Positions 9,223 to 17,116 of a DNA stretch of 64,000 nucleotides are shown piece after piece; the first letter of the stretch is position 1, and every line of letters starts with the position of its first letter. The notes beneath the pieces are model-generated. The model worked only from the letters and a program-made list of their open reading frames with translations, did not search any database and was not told where the DNA came from. Location of the stretch: positions 1-64,000 of the forward strand of contig NZ_JACHFH010000004.1 of NCBI RefSeq assembly GCF_014201835.1, given 5' to 3'. This stretch comes from Pectinatus brassicae. GTDB taxonomy: Bacteria > Bacillota > Negativicutes > Selenomonadales > Selenomonadaceae. The position numbers were made by a program, and so were the translations under genes.

Positions 9223-10689
9223 ATGGTTATCGAACAATATGATCAGACAGATTCACAAAGCATTGAAACCTATGGAAAAGGGATGATTGGCAAAACCTTC
9301 CATGATTTATACAATGCAGCCTTAAATCAGGGGATTTTACGAGAAGCATCAGCAGAATACTCCACAAAACATGCAAGCAAAAACTATAAAGGCGGCATGG
9401 GAAATATTGTCGAAGAGTGCTACTTCGGCTACGCTGCCAATAGTGATTCCGCAGCAGACTTCGCTGATGCCGGTGTCGAATTAAAAGTAACACCATATCA
9501 GCAAAACAAGAATGGCTACAAAGCCAAAGAACGCTTGGTTCTTACGATGATCAACTATATGGATATCGTCAAAGAACGTGACTTCAATCATAGCCATGTA
9601 TGGAAAAAGGCAAAGCTCATGCTGCTGGTATGGTATCTGCACATCAAAGGACAGAATGATATCAATAGCACGATTGACTATGTCCAACTTTTTACGCCAC
9701 CAGCTGAAGATTTGGAAATCATCCGAGCAGACTACGCAAAGATTCTGTCCAAAATACGTGCTGGCAAAGCTCACGAACTATCAGAAAGCGATACTCTCTA
9801 CCTTGGTGCATGCACAAAAGCATCATCCTCCAAGGTTCGAAGAGATCAGCCATTCAGTGATGAGCCAGCCAAACCTAGAGCCTTCTCTCTCAAAGGCTGC
9901 TACATGACGTATGTGCTAAATAACTATATCATGCCACATAAAGCTACCTATGAGCTGATTATGCGTGCCGGAGAACCTGTCACGAATTTTGAGCAGTATG
10001 TTGTTAGCAAGATTGATGCCTTCAAAGGATCAACGGTTGAAGAACTCTGCAAACGATTTGAAATTAAAAATAAATCAAAGTCAATTCCATCCATGCTTGC
10101 CTTCCGAATCCTTGGGTTGAAGGGAAACCATGCTGCAGAATTTGAAAAGGCTGGTATCGTCATGAAGGCAATCAGAATTGGCAGCAACGGCAAAATCAAA
10201 GAAAATATCTCCTTTCCAGCCTTCAAGTATCAAGATTTGGCCGAGGAAACTTGGAAAAACAGCACCTTCGGAAACTACCTGCAGGAAACACGCTTCTTCT
10301 TTGTGATTTACAAGGCTGATGCTGAAGGAAACTTCCATCTTGCCGGCTGCCAATTTTGGAATATGCCGACACAAGATATTGAGGGCGATGTACGTGAGGT
10401 ATGGCAGGAAACCCATGATATTGTAAAAAATGGCCGAATCCAAATTGTGATTGATTCGAATGGCCGAGCCACCAACAACTTTCCGAAGCAAAGCCAACAT
10501 CCAATCTCCCATGTGCGTCCTCACGCACTTACCAAACAAGATCGGTACCCATTACCAGTTGGTACAAAGCTCAACATTGTTGCCGAAGGATTCATTGGCT
10601 GGGACGATCCTAACACATATCCAAAGCATTGCTTTTGGTTGAACAACAGCTATATTTACAATCAGCTCAATCAGAAATTCAAATCATAA
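9223..10689 (+). CDS. Sau3AI-type type II restriction endonuclease
   Basis: A 488-residue enzyme of the MutH/Sau3AI family, close to the usual length of about 490. The catalytic set of MutH-fold nucleases is in place: Glu65 in NIVEE, Asp79 in AADFADAG, and Glu86 and Lys88 in GVELKVTP, with the Asp-x6-Glu-x-Lys spacing seen in MutH. KAKERLVLTMINY follows, as in Sau3AI. Sau3AI cuts before the G of GATC, so the target here is probably GATC; that is inferred from family membership. The second half would be the allosteric DNA-binding copy of the fold. The partner methylase lies convergently at 11131-12348. The DNA is less AT-rich than that around it, which suggests transfer. Confidence 0.88.
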   Translation: MVIEQYDQTDSQSIETYGKGMIGKTFHDLYNAALNQGILREASAEYSTKHASKNYKGGMGNIVEECYFGYAANSDSAADFADAGVELKVTPYQQNKNGYKAKERLVLTMINYMDIVKERDFNHSHVWKKAKLMLLVWYLHIKGQNDINSTIDYVQLFTPPAEDLEIIRADYAKILSKIRAGKAHELSESDTLYLGACTKASSSKVRRDQPFSDEPAKPRAFSLKGCYMTYVLNNYIMPHKATYELIMRAGEPVTNFEQYVVSKIDAFKGSTVEELCKRFEIKNKSKSIPSMLAFRILGLKGNHAAEFEKAGIVMKAIRIGSNGKIKENISFPAFKYQDLAEETWKNSTFGNYLQETRFFFVIYKADAEGNFHLAGCQFWNMPTQDIEGDVREVWQETHDIVKNGRIQIVIDSNGRATNNFPKQSQHPISHVRPHALTKQDRYPLPVGTKLNIVAEGFIGWDDPNTYPKHCFWLNNSYIYNQLNQKFKS

Positions 10690-10690
10690 C

Positions 10691-10764
10691 GACCCGTAAA
10701 ACGGGTGGTTTGCTCTACGGCTGTAAACCGTTATTGTTAGGCCAGCGTCTAAAGGCGCTGGCCT
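10691..10764 (+). ncRNA. hairpin-rich element after the restriction gene
   Basis: Three stems follow closely: ACCCG/CGGGT (10692-10706), GGTTT/AAACC (10707-10729), and a strong nine-base stem AGGCCAGCG/CGCTGGCCT (10739-10764). It starts directly after the restriction stop codon. It could be the 3' end of that transcript, a structured RNA, or the end of a lost mobile element. I cannot name a family with certainty. The rest of 10765-11130 shows no gene. Confidence 0.45.
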
Positions 10765-11042
10765 TAACTTTGTTCAATCCTCTATTGCCTTTAAGACTTT
10801 GGTGCTCCTAAAGAAGCTCTTTTTTATTTTCTAAATGGATTTTGAAGTGTCCAAAAAAAAATTCCATCATTCAGTATAATTAGGATAATGGATTCTCTGC
10901 CATGCATACCGAAGTTAATGACGAATACTGATACAAAAATCTTCCAACGAATTTACTTTCTGCAAATATATAACAATTCCTGTTGGATAATTATCAGCTT
11001 TTTGCCCCATGTTTGGTCGACACCGACTCATATTAATCTGTA

Positions 11043-11068
11043 TATCAGAGAGATTCAACTCTCTGATA
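11043..11068. repeat. perfect ten-base hairpin between the R and M genes
   Basis: TATCAGAGAG and CTCTCTGATA flank a six-base loop. It lies downstream of both convergent genes. No T-run follows on either strand, so it is not a classical terminator, though it may still mark or protect a transcript end. Confidence 0.45.
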
Positions 11069-11130
11069 GTCTCCACCATAACCGTCTCGGCCTAGTTCAC
11101 TTCTTCAGTTAGTTCTTCCAATTTTATGCC

Positions 11131-12348
11131 TCATTTATGAAAATATTTTCCCTCAAAAATTTTATTCAATGTCTTTCCCATTTCACAAACTACGTCCGTG
11201 ACTAGTGCATTCCCCATGCAGAAATAACGGAAACGCTCGCTCATGCCGGTATTCGTCCAACCCTTTGGGAAACCTTGGATTCGATCAGCTTCATCCGGTG
11301 TAAGCAACCGATACTTTCCATTGTCAAGATCAGCCACCACATGCGTACTGCGATTGACAGAGGATTCACTTGTAAGCATCGTCCGTGCTGGCTTGTCAGT
11401 CGGATCTGGAAAAGCAATAGGGCCTTCCGAATAGAAATATTTATGTCCGTTTTTAGCCATGCGCTCTTCATGCTTCGCCCCTTTGAGATATTCCCATTGA
11501 GCAAGATTTTCGCCGAGAAAATACTTCTCATCCACATCATGATCCATGATATCACGAAGAACCATACGCTTTCCATGATACACCGGCACGGCCTTAGTCG
11601 TTGCTATATGGCCATTAGTCATATAGCCAGCCGTTTCAAAACCAAAGGCAAAACACTCTGTAATATCAAGCAAATCCTGAGAAGTCAACTGCCCTTCAGT
11701 TACATTTTCCTGTTCCTGCATTGGGAAGGTGTTCGTAAAGAAACCTTCATGATTCATGATAGCCATAGGATTTTTGCTTGCTTGCCTTTCACCAAACTCG
11801 GTATCGTTCCGATAGGCGAAAATAAAGATTCTCCGTCTACGCTGCACAAAACCATAGTCAGCAGCATTTACAACTCGCCACTCAACACTATAACCGAATT
11901 TCCAAAATGATGCTAAGATAATACCGAAGTCACGGCCACGCTGGGAGGTTGGAGATTTCAGCAGCCGATCCACATTCTCCAGCAACACAAAAGCTGGCTT
12001 CTTTTTCTCCAACACATCATAAATCTGCCACCAAAGAACCCCCTTCTTACCCTCGATTCCCTTTGCACCGGTTGCAGCTACTGAATAGTCTTGGCAAGGA
12101 AAGCCCCCTACCAGCAAATTATGATTAGGAATCTCAAACTTATCGATGGTTCCAATATCCTCATTTACATAAATATCCTTATGTCCACCAAAGTGACTGC
12201 AATAGCACTCAAAGGCATCCTGCCTCTTTCTACTTGGCTCCCACTGATTTGCCCAAACCGTTTGCCATGCAGCATCAGCACGTTCCAGCCCAACACGGAA
12301 ACCGCCAACACCAGCAAACAATTCGCATATAGTCTTATCTAAAAGCAT
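11131..12348 (-). CDS. DNA cytosine-5 methyltransferase of the R-M pair
   Basis: A 405-residue C5-cytosine methyltransferase. Motif I is ICELFAGVGGFRVGLE, motif IV GGFPCQDYSVA (catalytic Cys in PCQ), motif VI LLENVDRLL, motif VIII QRRRRIFIFAYR, and the C-terminal motif YFCMGNALVTDVV matches motif X. The variable target domain lies at about residues 190-330. Beside a Sau3AI-type nuclease it should protect GATC by methylating C5, as M.Sau3AI does; specificity is inferred. It is convergent with the nuclease gene. The start at 12348 is preceded by AGAGGA, which overlaps a GATC (12353-12356), a possible self-sensing site. Confidence 0.92.
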   Translation of the reverse strand: MLLDKTICELFAGVGGFRVGLERADAAWQTVWANQWEPSRKRQDAFECYCSHFGGHKDIYVNEDIGTIDKFEIPNHNLLVGGFPCQDYSVAATGAKGIEGKKGVLWWQIYDVLEKKKPAFVLLENVDRLLKSPTSQRGRDFGIILASFWKFGYSVEWRVVNAADYGFVQRRRRIFIFAYRNDTEFGERQASKNPMAIMNHEGFFTNTFPMQEQENVTEGQLTSQDLLDITECFAFGFETAGYMTNGHIATTKAVPVYHGKRMVLRDIMDHDVDEKYFLGENLAQWEYLKGAKHEERMAKNGHKYFYSEGPIAFPDPTDKPARTMLTSESSVNRSTHVVADLDNGKYRLLTPDEADRIQGFPKGWTNTGMSERFRYFCMGNALVTDVVCEMGKTLNKIFEGKYFHK

Positions 12349-12612
12349 TATCGATCCTCTTTCCTACACATGTTAGTCTATCTATCTTACCATCATTTAC
12401 CCTGTGGATCAAGGTTTATTTTTAAATAAATATCCACCCACGTATCAGGTAGTTTTTCTTTTTCGGGCATAGCCCTTTTTCACAGACTACACATAAATGC
12501 ACTTTTTATTGGCCTGCCAGCATGCAAATTTTATTTACTCCCCATATGCCCCCTTTCTCGATTTGCTATACAAAAATTAGGTACTATAATAAAGAGAAAG
12601 AAGTTTTTTACT

Positions 12613-12921
12613 ATGGAACAACAATCTACTAAAAAATTAGCACCTCACTATGCACATTATGATGATGCATTTAAAGAAGGTGCTATAAAAATGCTTATTG
12701 AACAAAAGCATCCCGTTAAACAAGTTGCCAAAGAACTTGGCATTTGCATAGACACTTTACGTTCTTGACTAAAAAAATCAGGCCTTGATACAGTTATTGA
12801 AAATCACAGTAATACATTAAATAAAAAATTTCATGACATTGAAACTCAAATTCGCATTCTTAATAAAAAGGTCGATTATAAAGATGATGTCATTAAAACC
12901 CTAAAAAATTTCTCGAAATAA
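12613..12921 (+). pseudogene. IS3-family orfA with internal stop
   Basis: It encodes a transposase helix-turn-helix protein: FKEGAIKMLIEQKHPVKQV, then AKELGICIDTLRS, an in-frame TGA at 12766-12768 where relatives have Trp (LRSWLKKSG), then LKKSGLDTV and a leucine-zipper-like IETQIRILNKKV. TGG to TGA is a single-base change. The gene is about 102 codons long apart from this stop. Confidence 0.78.
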
Positions 12922-12939
12922 TTTCCAATCCATGAAACA

Positions 12940-13099
12940 AAAGATTTATTTTGTTGACCATTTCCATACACGCAAACAAGCACAGTCCGCTATTTTTCGT
13001 TATATTGAAACTTATTATAATGCTGTTCGTCCACACAGTGGTATTGGTTGGAAGGCTCCCAATGGTTTAAAAAAATTTTATCTTTTTCCTATTGCATGA
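12940..13099 (+). pseudogene. IS3-family orfB C-terminal fragment
   Basis: The fragment reads TRKQAQSAIFRYIETYYN followed by VRPHSGIGWKAPNGF. This is the conserved tail of IS3 transposases that carries the last part of the rve domain. The catalytic DDE core upstream is deleted. The stop is at 13097-13099. Confidence 0.75.
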
Positions 13100-13230
13100 A
13101 TTATTTAGTACATATATAACTTGTTTGTTTTTTTAAAATTAAAAAAGGGAACAGGAGACTCCGTTCTAAACAGATTAATCCTACTTTATCTTAATATTTT
13201 CTAGTCCTTTTTCATAAAAATGGATAAAAA

Positions 13231-13268
13231 AGCAGACGTTCAATATCGTCCAATATCAAACGTCTACG
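13231..13268 (-). terminator. terminator after rlmD
   Basis: On the minus strand AGACGTT and AACGTCT (13265-13234) pair around an imperfect inner stem and are followed by GCTTTTTTA. It lies 55 bases downstream of the rlmD stop. Confidence 0.65.
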
Positions 13269-13320
13269 ACTTAAAATCTATACTATTGTAGGATAGCCTT
13301 CCCACTTTCTTTAATAAAAA

Positions 13321-14700
13321 TCAACGTTTTGGCGATGCTTTTTGCTCTAGTAATGCCACTGATTCCACGTGGCTAGTCTGCGGGAACATATCAACCGGCT
13401 GGATTTTTTTAGCTTTATAGCCTAAATCAGTCAATATAGCGATATCGCGCGCCAAGGATGCCGGGTTACAGGATACATAAACAATACGTTTTGGTTTCAT
13501 ATTAGCAAAGGTTTGTAATACGGTTGGTGTACAGCCGGCACGCGGCGGGTCAACGACTACAACATCGGCACGCACACCCTGTTTATAAAGGCGCGGCATT
13601 ACAGCAGTAGCATCACCAACGATGAATTCAGCATTTTTTATATTATTGTCGCGGGCATTTTTCTGGGCATCATAGATTGCCGGTTTTACTATTTCTATAC
13701 CATATACTTTACGAGCTTTTCTTGCTAAGAACAGGGTTATTGTTCCGGTACCGCAATAAGCATCGACTACCGTTTCATCACCGGTAAGGTTGGCAAATTC
13801 CAAGGCTTTTTTATAGAGATTTTCGGCCTGGACTGTATTTACCTGAAAGAAGGAACGCGGTGAGATATGGAAGGAAAGTGGCCCGATAGAATCTTTTATA
13901 GTTGGGCGACCCCAAATAAGATTGGTTTCTCTGCCCATAATAACGTTATTACGATAAGTCTGTACATTATGATGCACGCTGACAAGTTTTGGCAGACGCT
14001 TGCGCAAAAGGCTTACGATTTCTCTGCTGCGGCGTAATTCCTGCGTAGCAGTAACAAGGACTATCATACATTCGCCGTTTTTGCCGACACGACCTACTAC
14101 ATGGCGCATTGTCCCAGTATGACGGTCTTCATTATAGACACTGATACCAAGTTTTTGTATTACTTCACGGGCAGCATTTACGATATCATTATTTAATTCT
14201 TTTTGAATATAGCAATTTTCGGTATCGATTATTTTATGACTGCCCTGGGCAAAACAGCCAATTATTATTTTTTTATTATTAATGCCAACAGGGAACTGCA
14301 TTTTATTGCGATAATTCCAAGGATTTTCTGCGCCCAAGGTCGGCAATATAGGAATATTTTTTTGTCCGCCAATGCGTTCTACGGCATCAACTACCTGCTG
14401 ACGCTTAATGTCGAGCTGTGCTTCATATGATAAATGCTGCAGCTGACAGCCACCACAGGTATAGTACAGCTTACATTGCGGTTCTACACGCTGTGGGCTT
14501 TTTTCAATAATGCGGACAATTTTCCCCATGGCATATGTTTTTTTAATTGTATGCACCTGCGCTTCTATTTTTTCGCCGGCTAAAGCATCGGGCACAAATA
14601 CGGTAAAGTTATCGACACGGCCGACACCTTCGCCATTTGTTCCCAATCGGTCTATTGTTATTGTATATTTGCCATTTTTTTGTACAGGTATTTCTTTCAT
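13321..14700 (-). CDS. rlmD: 23S rRNA (uracil-5-)-methyltransferase, RlmD/RumA family
   Basis: SAM-dependent enzyme that makes 5-methyluridine in 23S rRNA. An N-terminal TRAM domain (about residues 5-65) is followed by iron-sulfur cysteines Cys76, Cys82 and Cys85 (CKLYYTCGGC). The SAM motif DAYCGTGTITLFLA, the motif VVVDPPRAGC and the catalytic-cysteine motif YVSCNPASLARD follow. At 459 residues it is full length. Which uridine is modified (RlmC, RlmD or the dual RlmCD type) cannot be decided here. It stands alone, with a terminator downstream and a repeat element upstream. Confidence 0.9.
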   Translation of the reverse strand: MKEIPVQKNGKYTITIDRLGTNGEGVGRVDNFTVFVPDALAGEKIEAQVHTIKKTYAMGKIVRIIEKSPQRVEPQCKLYYTCGGCQLQHLSYEAQLDIKRQQVVDAVERIGGQKNIPILPTLGAENPWNYRNKMQFPVGINNKKIIIGCFAQGSHKIIDTENCYIQKELNNDIVNAAREVIQKLGISVYNEDRHTGTMRHVVGRVGKNGECMIVLVTATQELRRSREIVSLLRKRLPKLVSVHHNVQTYRNNVIMGRETNLIWGRPTIKDSIGPLSFHISPRSFFQVNTVQAENLYKKALEFANLTGDETVVDAYCGTGTITLFLARKARKVYGIEIVKPAIYDAQKNARDNNIKNAEFIVGDATAVMPRLYKQGVRADVVVVDPPRAGCTPTVLQTFANMKPKRIVYVSCNPASLARDIAILTDLGYKAKKIQPVDMFPQTSHVESVALLEQKASPKR

Positions 14701-14801
14701 ATTTTATAAAACTCCATCTTTCTTCTTAAGTTATATACTAATTATATTGTACTAGCTAGAATATATTATTGCCCCTATTCAATTCAAAAGGTTTATGCAG
14801 T

Positions 14802-14847
14802 AACCCCTCAGTCAGCTATCGCTGACAGCTCCCCTAAATGGGAGCCA
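14802..14847. repeat. REP-like double-hairpin repeat
   Basis: Two adjacent palindromes, GTCAGC-tatc-GCTGAC (14811-14826) and GCTCCC-N6-GGGAGC (14828-14845), preceded by CCCCTCA. It is GC-rich against an AT-rich intergenic background. From memory, similar units are scattered between genes in many gut Firmicutes, but I cannot count copies here since only one is in the window. Confidence 0.55.
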
Positions 14848-14909
14848 TTTACAAACAGCATCATATTCACTAATACAATAAAAATATAATATCATCTATA
14901 CGATAATTA

Positions 14910-14949
14910 ATCCGCTCTAATTTTGCCTTTTGGCAAATAAAGAGCGGAT
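14910..14949 (-). terminator. terminator after gph
   Basis: ATCCGCTCT (14910-14918) pairs with AGAGCGGAT (14941-14949), with an inner TTTGCC/GGCAAA stem. It lies 14 bases past the gph stop and closes the five-gene relA/spoT operon. Confidence 0.7.
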
Positions 14950-14962
14950 ATTTTAGTTACTA

Positions 14963-15625
14963 TTATTGATTGATAAAATCCACTTTATCTAAAAGCTCAG
15001 CTGGTTTATTAATAATCACTTGACCACCATTAGCTATAAGTTCTTCTTCATCACGAAATCCCCAGGTTACACCGACTGGCAGCATAGCGGCATTAACGCC
15101 GGTCTGCATATCAACTGAGGAATCACCAACATAGGCTATTTCCTGCGGCTGTAACTGCATTTTTTCGGCAATCATCAGTACTTTTTTAGGATCTGGTTTA
15201 GGCTTAAATCCTGGCAAATCACCAATTACTTCGACAAATTCAACATCGGGAAATAATATATTTACAATATTTTTGGCATCGGCATCAGGTTTATTGGTAC
15301 AGATAGCCACTGGAATATTCTTCTGCTGCAAATCAGCCAGCATTTGCTTTATTCCAGCATATGGCGCAGTTTTTTTGATATTATTCTGCTTATACACTTC
15401 ACGATATCTAGCCAATACAGCAGCTGTTGTTTCTTCGCTGGTACCTGATGGCACAGCCCGCTCGATTAGTTTTTTTACACCATTACCGATTTTCATTCGG
15501 TAGTCATCCAATGAATAAGTAGGAAAATTATACTCACGCATGACGGCATTGGCGCTGTCAGCCAAGTCTTCCAGCGAGTTTATCAGTGTTCCATCCAAAT
15601 CAAAAATTACGGCTTTATATTGCAT
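14963..15625 (-). CDS. gph: HAD-family phosphoglycolate phosphatase-like hydrolase
   Basis: A 220-residue HAD phosphatase with the nucleophile motif FDLDGTLINS at residues 8-17, the second motif CTNKPDADA, and the third motif YVGDSSVDMQTGVNA. A helical cap lies between the first two. Gph-type enzymes clear 2-phosphoglycolate formed during DNA repair, but many relatives hydrolyse other small phosphates, so the substrate is inferred. Its start overlaps the end of ogt by 11 bases, indicating translational coupling, and the DNA-repair neighbour fits a Gph role. Confidence 0.82.
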   Translation of the reverse strand: MQYKAVIFDLDGTLINSLEDLADSANAVMREYNFPTYSLDDYRMKIGNGVKKLIERAVPSGTSEETTAAVLARYREVYKQNNIKKTAPYAGIKQMLADLQQKNIPVAICTNKPDADAKNIVNILFPDVEFVEVIGDLPGFKPKPDPKKVLMIAEKMQLQPQEIAYVGDSSVDMQTGVNAAMLPVGVTWGFRDEEELIANGGQVIINKPAELLDKVDFINQ

Positions 15626-16103
15626 TTTTTATACCTTCTTTTTTTATAACTTCCCGCTCTAAGTCCAATAAAAATTGTTTTACTTTCACACCACCGGCAT
15701 AACCGGACAATTTACCATCAGCACTAATCACACGATGGCACGGTATACAAATAGCAATATTATTTTTATTATTGGCCTGTCCCACAGCCCGCATGGCTTT
15801 AGGCTGACCAATAGCCTGCGCTATCTCCTTATAGGAAACTGTATGCCCATAAGGAATTTTTTGCAGCTCTTCCCAAACTTTTTCCTGAAAATATGTCCCT
15901 TTAGGCTTTAACGGCAAGCGGAATTCTTTCCGTCTTCCTGCTAAATACTCTTCTATCTGGGTAAAGGCTTCTCGCATCAATAGGGTTTCTACTTCTTCTG
16001 CCGGCGTCAGTGGCTTCTTAAAATTAATGCCAACAATAGATGATTTGTCTTCAGTTATATATATATTACCAATTTTTGTCTGATAGGAAAATCTTTTTTT
16101 CAA
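15615..16103 (-). CDS. ogt: methylated-DNA--protein-cysteine methyltransferase
   Basis: A 162-residue suicide DNA-repair protein that removes O6-alkyl groups from guanine. The active-site motif IPCHRVI (Cys at about residue 128) is present, with the usual upstream helix-turn-helix (IPYGHTVSYKEIAQAIG, then RAVGQANNKN) and downstream GYAGG. The length is normal. It sits in a minus-strand operon after the FolP-N-like gene and overlaps gph. Confidence 0.93.
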   Translation of the reverse strand: MKKRFSYQTKIGNIYITEDKSSIVGINFKKPLTPAEEVETLLMREAFTQIEEYLAGRRKEFRLPLKPKGTYFQEKVWEELQKIPYGHTVSYKEIAQAIGQPKAMRAVGQANNKNNIAICIPCHRVISADGKLSGYAGGVKVKQFLLDLEREVIKKEGIKNAI

Positions 16104-16132
16104 TGTAAACTCCTTCCAAAAAAAATTGTAAA

Positions 16133-16477
16133 TTATAGTCCTAGTAGTGTCTTTAAATCAGCTGCAATTTTTTTTAATCCCCATGGCTGCATCAACAGAA
16201 CAGGAATTACCATACGATACTGCTTTAATGTTGCCATAAGTATAACATCTGATGTGGCATGGCTTAAATCAACACAATGCCGGGAAAGAGCCGCTTCACC
16301 GCCTTTACTGAGCATTGTCTGTTTTAGTATATTGGCGGCCTTGGTATTTACATCGGCTAGTTTCACCACACGAAACACCGCTTTTTCCGCCATCATATTT
16401 ACACCTTCAACAGTGCAGTCAATAGCGGCAATTTCTTTTTTGGCATCCTCTGTATTATTTATTTCCAGTATCTTCAT
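16133..16477 (-). CDS. small protein resembling the N-terminal extension of dihydropteroate synthase
   Basis: A 114-residue protein with the core KAANILKQTMLSKGGEAAL, then SHATSDVILMATLKQYR and LMQPWGLKKIA. From memory this resembles the region before the TIM barrel in long clostridial/negativicute FolP proteins (ILKQ.ML..GG.AA......TDVLLMGTLKQ). There is no barrel and no SAM or pterin motif, so it cannot be a synthase alone. It could be a split FolP domain or a freestanding regulator. It lies ten bases after the MBL gene in the same operon. The start is supported by AAAGGGT. Confidence 0.6.
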   Translation of the reverse strand: MKILEINNTEDAKKEIAAIDCTVEGVNMMAEKAVFRVVKLADVNTKAANILKQTMLSKGGEAALSRHCVDLSHATSDVILMATLKQYRMVIPVLLMQPWGLKKIAADLKTLLGL

Positions 16478-16487
16478 ATTTTACCCT

Positions 16488-17105
16488 TTAAAAATACGGA
16501 TTATATTGCTTTTCATAACCAATTGTCGTAGCCGGTCCATGACCTGGATATACTTTTGTTTTTTCATCTAATACCAATACCTTGCTTTGCAGGCTGCCTA
16601 CTAAATCCTCCATTGATCCGCCGGGGAAATCTGTACGGCCAATTGACTGGGCAAATAAAGAATCACCAGAAAACATTGTATCGCCACTGACAAGGCAAAT
16701 GCCGCCGGGGCTATGTCCTGGTGTATGAATTACGGTGAATTCACTTTGTCCAACCTGTATTTTATCATTTTCTTTTAAAGTAAAATCGGCTTTTTGCGAT
16801 AAAATTTCGATTCCCATAAATGCTGATAAATTTAATTTAGCGTCAGTAAGCATTGGCGCATCAAGCTCATGAATGCCGAGCTTAACGGAAAACTCCTGAC
16901 AGACAGCCGTATTAGCTCCAATATGATCGCTATGTCCATGGGTATTAATAACATATTTAACTGTTATATTTGTATTTTTTATCCACTCAATAATTTTTTG
17001 CGGCTCTGAGCCTGGATCGATTACAATAGCTTCATTAGAAGTTTCATCAATGGCCAGATAGCAATTTTCTTCCAGTGGTCCATTTGCCAATGTTTTTACT
17101 CGCAT
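16488..17105 (-). CDS. MBL-fold metallo-hydrolase (glyoxalase II-like)
   Basis: A 205-residue metallo-beta-lactamase-fold hydrolase. The metal motif is THGHSDHIGA, with further ligands in HTPGHSPGG, SGDSLF and the C-terminal PGHGPATTIG. It lacks the C-terminal substrate domain of true glyoxalase II, so it belongs to the short GloB-like group, often annotated as hydroxyacylglutathione hydrolase although Firmicutes usually lack glutathione. The real substrate, perhaps another thioester, is unknown. It is 11 bases downstream of relA/spoT. Confidence 0.85.
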   Translation of the reverse strand: MRVKTLANGPLEENCYLAIDETSNEAIVIDPGSEPQKIIEWIKNTNITVKYVINTHGHSDHIGANTAVCQEFSVKLGIHELDAPMLTDAKLNLSAFMGIEILSQKADFTLKENDKIQVGQSEFTVIHTPGHSPGGICLVSGDTMFSGDSLFAQSIGRTDFPGGSMEDLVGSLQSKVLVLDEKTKVYPGHGPATTIGYEKQYNPYF

Positions 17106-17116
17106 ATATAGCTCCC

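Larger units (their letters stand above)
12576..13117 (+). mobile_element. second IS3-family remnant, internally deleted
   Basis: It contains an orfA with an internal stop (12613-12921) and the C-terminal tail of orfB (about 12940-13099), with most of orfB missing. Its ends resemble inverted repeats: TTAGGTACTATAATAA near 12576 and TATATGTACTAAATAA on the other strand near 13117. Its orfA differs from the IS150-like remnant on the far side of the R-M pair, so these are two separate insertions. Bases 12400-12575 hold no gene I can see. Confidence 0.75.

Noticed and set aside
10888-11112. Possible gene fragment (minus strand, DUF1016-like words such as YPTGIVIYLQ)
   Set aside because: The similarity is too short and broken by stops; I cannot support a family.
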